Source: Stigmatella aurantiaca (GTDB lineage Bacteria; Myxococcota; Myxococcia; Myxococcales; Myxococcaceae). Taken from it: a DNA stretch of 64,000 nt. Below are positions 43,180-53,975 of this stretch, one piece after another (within the stretch, counting starts at the first letter, position 1; every line of letters begins with the position of its first letter). The notes beneath the pieces are model-generated. The model was not told where the DNA came from and did not search any database. It worked only from the letters and a program-made list of their open reading frames with translations. Location: NCBI RefSeq assembly GCF_900109545.1, contig NZ_FOAP01000002.1, positions 124,001 to 188,000 of the forward strand, read 5' to 3'. The translations under genes and the position numbers were made by a program.

Positions 43180-44802
43180 CTAGCGTGTGGGGAGCGTGGC
43201 CGTGTAGTCCCCGGCGCTGTCGGCCACCGTCTGGGCCAGCCGGATGGCGGTGGGCTTGCCGGCCACGTTCACCACGCGGAAGAACTGGATGTCGGCGTAG
43301 GGCACCCCCGCGGTGCCGTGCGTGCCCTGCGTGCCGCCCAAGGTGACGCGGCCGGTGACGCGGCGCCCCTTGGACAGGGTGAAGGGCTCCAGCCGCAGGT
43401 CCTCCGTGGGCAGCACGGGCACGAAGCGGCTGACGCGCGGCAGGTTCTCGCCCGGCATGAAGTCGAAGCGGTACTCGCCCGGATCCAGGCGCAGGCTGTA
43501 GGCCCCCTCCTCATCGGTGGCGGAGCTCACCTCGGCCCCCTGGGCCGGCCAGGGCCAGCCGGTGACGGCCCCCACGGGGTCCGCCACCACGCGCACGCCG
43601 GCCGCGGGGCCGCCCTCGGGCCGGAGCAGGACGCCCCGGACGATGACCTTGTTGGGACAGAGCACCTCCAGCCCGGAGAGCCCCTCCGTGGGGACGCGCG
43701 TGGGCTGGCGGGTGATGCCCGCGGCCACGCTCCCAGGGGGAATGGCATAGAGCATCAGCGGCGTGTCCGGCAGGCTCGGCAGGGACAGCAGCTCGAAGCG
43801 GCCCTCGGCCCCGGTCCGGACGGTGACGCTGTGGAACTGGCCGCCCCCCTGGACCTTGCCCTGGAGGTACACGCTGGCGTTGGGCACGGGCTGGCCCGCG
43901 CGGTCCACGACGCGGCCGCTCACCGGCACGGCCGTGCCCGCCTCCTCCAGGACGAGCGGCGCGGTGGTGCCCGGGCGCGGGTCCACGGAGAACTCCCGCT
44001 GGGGAAACAGGCCGCCGGCCCGGGGGGCCGTCACCTGGACGAGGACATGCTCCAGCCGGGCGGCGGACGGGGGCAGCGTGAGCAGGAAGTCTCCCGTCTC
44101 GCGCGTCACGGGAACGCGCTGGGACAGGGGCCTCAGCCCCTCATCCAGCGCCTGGATTTCCAGCTCTTCGTTCACAGGCTGGCCCCCCTCCCGCACCACC
44201 TTGCCGGTCAGCCGGGTGAGCGAGGCGGACGCGGGCAGGAGAAAGTCGAGCGGCACGGCCCAGCCGGGCTCCACCCGCACGCCTTCGGTGCGCAGCGGGG
44301 GCAGCGAGGTGTCCCGCGGCACCAGCGTGACGGTGTAGGCCCCGGCGCCCACCGCGAGCTGGTAGCCCTCGCGGGTGGGGACGAGGTTGCCCTCGAAGCT
44401 GCGGGCGAGCCCCGGAATGAGCAGGCTCTCGCCGGTGGCCCGGACGAACACGGGGCTCAGGTAGGGCACGGTGGCGGGGGTGCCCTCCGGGTTGAGCTCG
44501 GTCAGCTGCCGGCTCACCTTTCCCTGGAGGGTGGCGCGGCCGAACAGCTCCAGGTTCTGCTGGGGGCGCAGGTTTGTCACGGCGAAGTCCTGGGCGTGCA
44601 GCCCCGCGGCGGGATCCGGCTTCACCTCCACGACGATGTTCTGGCCCGGGTCGCCGCACCCGTCCGCGAAGCACACCTGGCCCTCCGTGCACTCGGCATC
44701 GCTGCGGCAGACGAGCTGAACATCCTCGCTGTCGTCCGGCAGGTAGGCACAGGCGGCGCCCACCAGGGCCAGCCCCAGGAGCGCGGCGCGGGGCAGCCTC
44801 AT
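43180..44802 (-). CDS. Lipoprotein with repeated carboxypeptidase-regulatory-like domains
   Basis: A 540-residue lipoprotein (LALVGAACAY lipobox) with a short Cys-rich segment (LVCRSDAECTEGQVCFADGC) and several beta-sandwich units of the carboxypeptidase-regulatory type, e.g. VPVSGRVVDRAGQPVPNASVYL, VIVRGVLLRPEGGPAAGVRV and RVTGRVTLGG. These folds usually display or bind rather than catalyse. It is the last gene of a five-gene unit and its ATG overlaps the preceding stop (ATGA, 44799-44802). Confidence 0.8.
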   Translation of the reverse strand: MRLPRAALLGLALVGAACAYLPDDSEDVQLVCRSDAECTEGQVCFADGCGDPGQNIVVEVKPDPAAGLHAQDFAVTNLRPQQNLELFGRATLQGKVSRQLTELNPEGTPATVPYLSPVFVRATGESLLIPGLARSFEGNLVPTREGYQLAVGAGAYTVTLVPRDTSLPPLRTEGVRVEPGWAVPLDFLLPASASLTRLTGKVVREGGQPVNEELEIQALDEGLRPLSQRVPVTRETGDFLLTLPPSAARLEHVLVQVTAPRAGGLFPQREFSVDPRPGTTAPLVLEEAGTAVPVSGRVVDRAGQPVPNASVYLQGKVQGGGQFHSVTVRTGAEGRFELLSLPSLPDTPLMLYAIPPGSVAAGITRQPTRVPTEGLSGLEVLCPNKVIVRGVLLRPEGGPAAGVRVVADPVGAVTGWPWPAQGAEVSSATDEEGAYSLRLDPGEYRFDFMPGENLPRVSRFVPVLPTEDLRLEPFTLSKGRRVTGRVTLGGTQGTHGTAGVPYADIQFFRVVNVAGKPTAIRLAQTVADSAGDYTATLPTR

Positions 44803-45340
44803 GTGCAGTCCCCCTGCACGGTGGTGACGAACCACGAGTAGGTCACCACATAGCCGGGGTTGACGATGACGCCCCCGTCGCTGCCCTCATGGGTGATGGA
44901 CTCGGGCTGGCGGTTGGCCAGCAGGCGGGAGTCCGTCACCAGCGCCTCCACCACGTGCGCGCCCGGCTCCCGCAGGGGGCTGTTGGCCGCGCGCAGGTTG
45001 ATGTTCAGCGTGCCGCGCTCGCCGCGCTGGGCCTGGCCGTTGCGGGAAAGGTCCGTCTCCCGGTACGGGCCAATGGGGTTCTGCGGGTTGTAGTCCAGGT
45101 ACCACTTCACCGAGATGCGGTCGTCCACGTCCGGATCCTCCACGATGACGGAGAACACCAGATCGCAGAACCCCGCCGCGCCGAAGTCCTGGATGACGCG
45201 CGCCTGCGGCTCGGTCTGGGACTCCACGAGGCGGGGAGGGCGGTTGCGGCGCTCGGGCAGCTCCTCCAGGAAGATGTCGTCCTGGGGAAGGATGCAGCCG
45301 CTGGCCGCGCACACGGCCCCCACCCACGCCAGCCACCGCA

Positions 45341-45341
<1 letters not shown>
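44799..45341 (-). CDS. Small lipoprotein of unknown function
   Basis: A 180-residue lipoprotein (signal MRWLAWVGAVCAASGC) with a predicted all-beta domain (FCDLVFSVIVEDPDVDDRIS, HVVEALVTDSRLL, VVTYSWFVTTVQG) like a cadherin or Ig-type fold. Two further Cys may pair. It is joined to the sigma-54 activator gene by TGATG and to the next lipoprotein gene by ATGA. Confidence 0.72.
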
Positions 45342-47215
<1,874 letters not shown>

Positions 47216-47244
47216 GGGGGGACGATTCCTGGAGGGACCGGAGG

Positions 47245-48227
47245 CTAGAAGGTGAGGGTGAGGCCGGCGCCGAGCCCGCCGGAGGTGGGGAAGAGCTGGA
47301 GGCGGGCCGAGGGGCTCCGGCCCGGCTCGGGGGCAGACGGGGCCGGCTCGGGCCGCTCCTCGATGGAGGTCCGGACGACCTGGTCATCGTGGTGGTAGAG
47401 GGCATCGGCCACGCCGAGCGCGTAGATGCTGTAGAAGCCGGCCGCCGAGCCCACCTTGAGCAAGCGCCAGGCGTCGGCCTGGCCGGAGCGGCGGGTGGGG
47501 ATGTAGCGCACGGTGATGGAGGCGCGCCCCGTCTCGGTGAGCACGTCGTCCAGCTCGATGGTGGAGGTCTCGAAGAGCGCCTCGTAGGCGAAGTAGGCGA
47601 TGACGCTGGTGACGGCGAGCACGCCCTCGGTGGCGGCGAAGATGATGCCGAGGCTGTTGCGGCCCTGCTGGAACTGGCCCGCGCCGAAGGGGACGAAGTT
47701 CACGAGGAAGTTGCGCTTCTCCACGGTGCGCACCGTCACCTGCCGGGCCAGCGCCTCGACGCGGCGGCGCTGCTCCTCGGCGGCCAGCCGCTCGCGCTCG
47801 CGCCGCTCGGCCTCGCCCCGGGCGCGCTCCTGGCGCAGCCGCCGCTCCTGGCGCAGGAACTCCAGCTCCGAGGCCATCCGCTCCTTGAGCTTGTCGAAGT
47901 ACGCCACGGCCGGGGGTGGCACCACGAACGGATCCAGGCTGCTGTCCGGATCCAGCCGGAGCATCGCCGCGAAGTGCCGCTCCGCGTCCGTCATGCGCTG
48001 GAGGTTGAAGGCCGCCAGGCCCGCCAGCTCGTGCAGGTCCGCGAGCTGCTGCTCGTTCAGGTTGCCCCGGTCGATCCGGGCCTTGGCGCGATCGATGACC
48101 TCGGCGTACTTGCCGTACTCGAAGTTGGAGCGGATCGCGGCCACCTCGGGGTCCGACTCCTGCGCGTGCGCGCGCAGGGGGACGAACAGCAGGGGGACGA
48201 GGAACAGCGCGAGACACAGGCCACGGC

Positions 48228-48231
<4 letters not shown>
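47245..48231 (-). CDS. Exported TPR/coiled-coil membrane protein
   Basis: A 328-residue protein. A signal peptide (CLALFLVPLLFVPLRAHA) is followed by TPR-like helices (RSNFEYGKYAEVIDRAKARI, LHELAGLAAFNLQRMTDAERHF), a charged coiled coil (about 110-165, RQERRLRQERARGEAERRER), two hydrophobic segments (NSLGIIFAATEGVLAVTSVIAY broken into two by polar residues, and AAGFYSIYALGVADALY) and a Pro-rich end. It looks like an envelope protein that could relay a signal. Its ATG overlaps the kinase stop (ATGA, 48228-48231). Confidence 0.75.
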
Positions 48232-50054
<1,823 letters not shown>

Positions 50055-50333
50055 TGGGTGCAAGCGGTCCCCACCGGGTGCACGCCGCGTTTCAGGCGCC
50101 CCCGGGTCCACGCCTCAAGGCCGGAGAGGGCACCAGCGGCGGTCAGGACTCCGAGTCTCAGGGGACGAGGCATGGTCGGACGCGGGTGTCAGGGACAAGA
50201 GGGCGCCTATGACAATGGCGTCGGGGGGAGTTTAGGAGGCGACTCCGGGGTCCGCAACGCGCGAATCGAAAGGGCGCCGCCGCCGGGCGTGCTTCATGTG
50301 CCTATAAGGAAAAGAGAAAACCGCTCGGGGGCC

Positions 50334-50819
50334 TCAGCCTCCCTTGCGCCGCTTCCGGGCCGCGAGCCGATCCAGCAGGGCCTGGAGCAGCGGCTCGGTC
50401 TCCTTGGGCAGGGCCCGGTCCGTGGGCGAGCGGCCCGAGGTCACCCGGGCGAGCTGGAAGAGCTCCAGCAGGCGCTCCTGGATGAGCTCGTTGTCGGGGC
50501 GCTGCTGGAGGGCCCGGCGGTAGGCGGCGGCGGCCCCCGCGTAGTCCCCCAGGGCGAAGAGGCGCTCTCCTTCCTGAATGGGAGAGGAGGGGCCGAGCGT
50601 CAGCCGCTCCTCGCGGGGCGCGGCGGAAGCCCGCTGCAGGGCCTGCAGCTCCATGGGCTGGAGCGACTCGCGCAGCTGGGCAAGCCGCTGGGAGAGGGCT
50701 TCATCGGAAGGGCACTCCCGGACGAGCGTCTCGTAGAGGCTTACGGCTTCGGCCAGCTCTCCGCGGCGCAGGGCACGTTCGGCACGCGCCTGCATCTCGG
50801 CCCGGGCTTCAAGGGTCAT
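50334..50819 (-). CDS. TPR-type protein of unknown function
   Basis: A 161-residue cytoplasmic helical protein with two TPR-like units (ERALRRGELAEAVSLYETL and GERLFALGDYAGAAAAYRRAL) and a basic tail (LAARKRRKGG). No signal peptide. I set the start at MTLEARAEM (50819), since the longer frame would run into the divergent gene at 50881. Confidence 0.7.
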   Translation of the reverse strand: MTLEARAEMQARAERALRRGELAEAVSLYETLVRECPSDEALSQRLAQLRESLQPMELQALQRASAAPREERLTLGPSSPIQEGERLFALGDYAGAAAAYRRALQQRPDNELIQERLLELFQLARVTSGRSPTDRALPKETEPLLQALLDRLAARKRRKGG

Positions 50820-50880
50820 CGCGGGGACAAGGTTACCGTGCGGGCCCCGGCCGCGCACGGGGTTATCCTCGGCGGGGCCT

Positions 50881-51543
50881 ATGTTCCTTGCCGCGCTTGC
50901 CGCCAGCCTGCTGTTGACCCAGGGCGCCCTCGGCTCCGAGCTGCGCAAGGATGGCTACGGCTTCCAGCCGCCCGAGGGCTTCGTGATGGTGCGCCCAGAG
51001 CCCTTCGCGGGAAGCCGGGCGGGCGCGGTGACGCTGGAGCCAGACAGGCCCCGCTTCCTCTCGGCGGCGCTCTCGGAGGGCGAGGGGCCGGAGGCGGCGG
51101 TGCTGCTCGTCTCGGTGGTGGAGGAGACGTTCTCGGCGAGCCCCTCGGAGCGCGATGACTTCAGCGCGGCGGTGGTGCGGCACTTCGAGCGGGAGCTGGG
51201 CCTGGCGCTCACACCGGAGCGCGTGGACCGGCGCATGGGGCCCGTGCCACGGGTGGAAGTGCTGGGAACCCTGCGGGAGGCAGGGCAGGTGAGGACGGTG
51301 CTGGTGGCGGGGCTGGCGTCCGTGGGGCGGCACGCGGTGGTGATGGTGAGTGCCCCAGCGGTCCGCTGGGAGGAGCTGGCGCCCCAGGTGCAGGCCTCGC
51401 TGGAAACCTTCCGGATGGAGGCGCCTGCCCATGTGAGCCTGTCCAACCGGACCACGGGGGCCCTGGCCGGGGCCCTGGCCGGAGCGCTGGTGGCCTCCTA
51501 CATGGCCTGGCGTCGGCGCCGGCCAGAGAACACTTCCATGTAA
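50881..51543 (+). CDS. Exported protein with C-terminal membrane anchor
   Basis: A 220-residue protein with a signal peptide (MFLAALAASLLLTQGALG), a domain of about 160 residues (KDGYGFQPPEGFVMVRPEPF, ERVDRRMGPVPRVEVLG) and a C-terminal transmembrane helix followed by Arg residues (ALAGALAGALVASYMAWRRRR), the layout of a sorted or tail-anchored envelope protein. Family not recognised. It diverges from the TPR gene over 61 bases, which include an inverted repeat CCGTGCG/CGCACGG. Confidence 0.7.
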   Translation: MFLAALAASLLLTQGALGSELRKDGYGFQPPEGFVMVRPEPFAGSRAGAVTLEPDRPRFLSAALSEGEGPEAAVLLVSVVEETFSASPSERDDFSAAVVRHFERELGLALTPERVDRRMGPVPRVEVLGTLREAGQVRTVLVAGLASVGRHAVVMVSAPAVRWEELAPQVQASLETFRMEAPAHVSLSNRTTGALAGALAGALVASYMAWRRRRPENTSM

Positions 51544-51750
51544 GGGAGACGGCCCCACGGCTGGGTTCACCCTCCGTATAAACAGACATACATCCGTCCA
51601 AACCAGCCATTTTTCCGCCGTCTTGGTGAGCTGTCTGTTGCGTTGGAGGAAAGCGCAGGGTGCGCCCGAAGGCCAGTCGCCTCCTCCAGAAGGGGAGACT
51701 TATTCATCCGGCGGATTTTCCACGCCCGCGATGCGGGAGGAGCGCTGCCC

Positions 51751-52185
51751 ATGATGGCCATGAACGCGATGCCGATGAACTCCACTCAGAGCATGCCGAT
51801 GGGAAACATGATGCCCATGCCGATGATGGGCATGAACCCGATGATGGGCGGCATGATGGGGATGAACCCCATGATGGGCAGCATGATGCCGATGATGGGC
51901 ATGAACCCGATGATGGGCGGCATGATGGGGATGAACCCCATGATGGGCGGTATGGGTATGCCCATGATGATGCCGATGATGATGCGTCAGATGGCGCCGA
52001 TGATGGTCCGGATGACGTGTGAGATGACCAAGGACGGCATGGTCTGCAAGATGATGCCGATGGAAGGTCAGGACATGGCGATGATGAAGGAGTGCTGTGA
52101 CGCCATGAACTCCATGATGGCCATGGGCGCGCCGATGATGATGATGTGCAACGGCATGCCGATGATGATGGGCATGGCCCGCTAA
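51751..52185 (+). CDS. Extremely methionine-rich protein (candidate metal binder)
   Basis: A 144-residue protein with 65 Met (45%). The first half is tandem copies of GMNPMMGG-type units; the second half adds five Cys (MTCEMTKDGMVCKM, KECCDAM, MMCNGM). Met/Cys clusters like these bind Cu(I) or Ag(I) in CopA, CusF and PcoE-type proteins. No signal peptide is evident, so it may be cytoplasmic unless the upstream start is used. GGGAGGAG lies eight bases before the ATG at 51751. It converges with the XRE-cupin gene. Function is inference only. Confidence 0.72.
   Translation: MMAMNAMPMNSTQSMPMGNMMPMPMMGMNPMMGGMMGMNPMMGSMMPMMGMNPMMGGMMGMNPMMGGMGMPMMMPMMMRQMAPMMVRMTCEMTKDGMVCKMMPMEGQDMAMMKECCDAMNSMMAMGAPMMMMCNGMPMMMGMAR
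51817..51948 (+). repeat. Perfect 63-base tandem repeat inside the Met-rich gene
   Basis: Bases 51817-51879 and 51886-51948 are identical over 63 positions with a 69-base (23-codon) period. The lack of synonymous differences points to recent duplication or gene conversion. Each copy encodes two GMNPMMG units. Confidence 0.85.
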
Positions 52186-52192
52186 GGCCTGC

Positions 52193-52930
52193 TCAGCCGA
52201 CTTCCTCGGCATAGGACATCACCAGGTACATGGTGATGTCCTCGGTCCCGACGTTCCGGTACACGTGGGGCTTGTCCGCCTCGAAGAGGATGGCGTCCCC
52301 GGTGGCCAGCAGGTGGTGATCGGCCCCGATCTCCATCTCCAGCGTGCCCCGTGTCACGATGAGGTTCTCCATCGTCCCCGGGGGATGGGCATCCGCCTGC
52401 TCCTCGCTCTGGGCCTTCAACGTCAGCTCGTAGAACTCCACCCGGCGCGGCTCGTCGAACGGGAACAGCGCGCGGGAGGTGAAGCGCCCATCGTGCGAGG
52501 TGAGCCGCTTGGCCTGCAGCGCCCGCATCAGCCGGGTTCCCGCGCCGCCCGAGTTGCTGATGAGCGCCGAGAACGGCAGATCCAACGCCCGGGCGATCTT
52601 CCAGAGCACGTTGATGGTGGGCGCGCTCTGTCCCAGTTCAATCTGTCCCAGCATGGCCCGGCTGACGCCGGAGGCCTTCGAGAGCCGCTCCAGGGACAGG
52701 CCCCGCTGGATGCGCAGCCGGCGCAGGTTCTTGCCCACCACGGGGGCCAGGTCCTGGTCCGCGTCCGGGTGCGCCACCTCGTACGCCCACGCCGCCTCGC
52801 CTCCCGGAGGGGAGCTGGACGCCGGGGCCTCTTCGGTGGGCTCCGGCGCCTCGGACGGCTGCTCCTCCGGCTTGCGGCGCGATGCGCCCTCGCGGCCCTT
52901 GCGCCCTGAATTCTCCCGAACGGACTTCAT
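52193..52930 (-). CDS. XRE-family transcriptional regulator with cupin sensor domain
   Basis: A 245-residue regulator. After a charged, disordered N-terminus (to about 60), an XRE helix-turn-helix spans 67-122 (NLRRLRIQRGLSLERLSKAS, MLGQIELGQSAPTINVLWKI). A C-terminal cupin (about 170-245) has HPPGTMENLIVTRGTLEMEIG and DAILFEADKPHVYRN, which would bind a small ligand or metal. Members of this class regulate amino-acid, polyamine or stress genes. The ATG at 52930 overlaps the stop of a 44-residue ORF (ATGA), which supports this start. Confidence 0.88.
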   Translation of the reverse strand: MKSVRENSGRKGREGASRRKPEEQPSEAPEPTEEAPASSSPPGGEAAWAYEVAHPDADQDLAPVVGKNLRRLRIQRGLSLERLSKASGVSRAMLGQIELGQSAPTINVLWKIARALDLPFSALISNSGGAGTRLMRALQAKRLTSHDGRFTSRALFPFDEPRRVEFYELTLKAQSEEQADAHPPGTMENLIVTRGTLEMEIGADHHLLATGDAILFEADKPHVYRNVGTEDITMYLVMSYAEEVG

Positions 52931-53061
52931 AGCGGCCAGACTATGACCCACACCCAGATGGGGATCCATGGGCGGGCAGTAGGAGAAGACCGCATCATCG
53001 AACACTGGGCAGCCCCCCGCTTCTTGCGAAAGTCCTCCAGGTCAATGACGGCGGCACTCAT
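52927..53061 (-). CDS. 44-residue ORF with Trp-rich end, upstream of the XRE-cupin gene
   Basis: A short ORF starting MSAAVIDLEDFRKKRGAA and ending PIWVWVIVWPL, with four Trp in the last 13 residues. AAAGAGG lies about eight bases upstream, a sigma-70-type promoter 50 bases further up, and its TGA overlaps the regulator ATG. The arrangement is that of a leader peptide or a coupled small gene. The sequence resembles no known leader, and the N-terminus looks like that of many small bacterial proteins. Confidence 0.5.
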   Translation of the reverse strand: MSAAVIDLEDFRKKRGAAQCSMMRSSPTARPWIPIWVWVIVWPL

Positions 53062-53100
53062 GGGACGGCCTCTTTGAAGTTGGACGTTTGTCCGTAAAAG

Positions 53101-53139
53101 CGGATGACTGAATATCCGTTGGAGCGGACGCGCTGTCAA
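53101..53139 (-). promoter_or_regulatory. Promoter with overlapping inverted repeat for the XRE-cupin unit
   Basis: On the minus strand, TTGACA (53139-53134), 17 bases, then GATATT (53116-53111). The inverted repeat CGGAT-N8-ATCCG (53101-53118) covers the -10 and the likely transcription start, where a repressor would block RNA polymerase. This suggests autoregulation by the XRE protein. Confidence 0.6.
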
Positions 53140-53170
53140 CGGCGGTCCCTCAAACAAGCGCCTGGAGGGC

Positions 53171-53950
53171 TCATCCCTCGAAGGAGGAGGCCTGGCCGCC
53201 GGGGCCCTGGCCCGCCAGGGGCTTGTGGGGCGCATAGAGGTTGCGCACGAAGCGGGTGAACAGGTGCTCCTCGTTCCAGCGCTGGCGCGCCATGCCGTAC
53301 ACGCCCGGGGCGCGCAGGTCATGGGCGGTAATCGAGGGGACGAACTCCCGCTCGCTGTAGAGCGCGAACACTTCGTCCACCATGGCCCGGCTCCGGTAGG
53401 TGCGCAGCATGACCCGGTAGATGAGCTCGTTCTCCTCCTGGGTGAAGGCCAGCCCCTGGACCGCGTGGGCCATCTCGTGGAAGACGAGGTGGGGCTCGGT
53501 GCCCAGCTTGTCCTGCCGCAGCGCGATGCGGGCCCGCTCCCAGCTCGGATGGTCCCAGAACAGCCCCGCGGCCTGCGGCGACACGGAGCGGGGGTAGCCG
53601 TACTTCGCCATGGGCTGCCCGGCGGGGATGAAGTCGACGGTGAGGGGGCGCGAGGCCTCCAGCCGCCCGATGAGCTGCAGGTTCGCGGAGAGCTGCCGGA
53701 CGATGTCGCCCTCGGCGCGCTGGAGCAGCTCCGCGGGGGCCCCATGGGCCACGAAGGTGATCCGCGCCTTCACATAGGCCCGGGCGCGGGCGGGGCCCTC
53801 GGCGGGAGGCCGCCCCTGGCGCGACTCGAAGACGTCGCCCCCATTGAGGAGCATGAAGGCGGACAGGGGCAAGCGGCGCCCGTGTTCGGCCGCCAGCGGG
53901 GTGATCTCCGGCGTCGAGCCATCCACGGTCTCGTAGGTCGGGGGAGCCAT
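53171..53950 (-). CDS. HExxH metallopeptidase-like protein
   Basis: A 259-residue soluble protein with a zinc-peptidase motif H158-E-M-A-H162 in LVFHEMAHAVQGLAF; downstream RSRAMVDEVFALYSEREFVP may provide the third ligand. The rest (AKYGYPRSVSPQAAGLFWDH) is unfamiliar. No signal peptide at the chosen ATG (53950); a start at 54010 would add 20 residues without making one. Gluzincin-type fold is likely, activity unproven. Confidence 0.68.
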   Translation of the reverse strand: MAPPTYETVDGSTPEITPLAAEHGRRLPLSAFMLLNGGDVFESRQGRPPAEGPARARAYVKARITFVAHGAPAELLQRAEGDIVRQLSANLQLIGRLEASRPLTVDFIPAGQPMAKYGYPRSVSPQAAGLFWDHPSWERARIALRQDKLGTEPHLVFHEMAHAVQGLAFTQEENELIYRVMLRTYRSRAMVDEVFALYSEREFVPSITAHDLRAPGVYGMARQRWNEEHLFTRFVRNLYAPHKPLAGQGPGGQASSFEG

Positions 53951-53975
53951 GGCCGCATGATGCAACCAAACGGCC

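Noticed and set aside
50836-50860. Inverted repeat CCGTGCG/CGCACGG between the divergent genes at 50819 and 50881
   Set aside because: Short GC-rich repeats of this kind are frequent by chance here; listed only in the gene note.
51817-51948. CRISPR array or satellite
   Set aside because: The 69-base period is an exact multiple of three within an open frame with Met-rich coding content, so it is a coding repeat.
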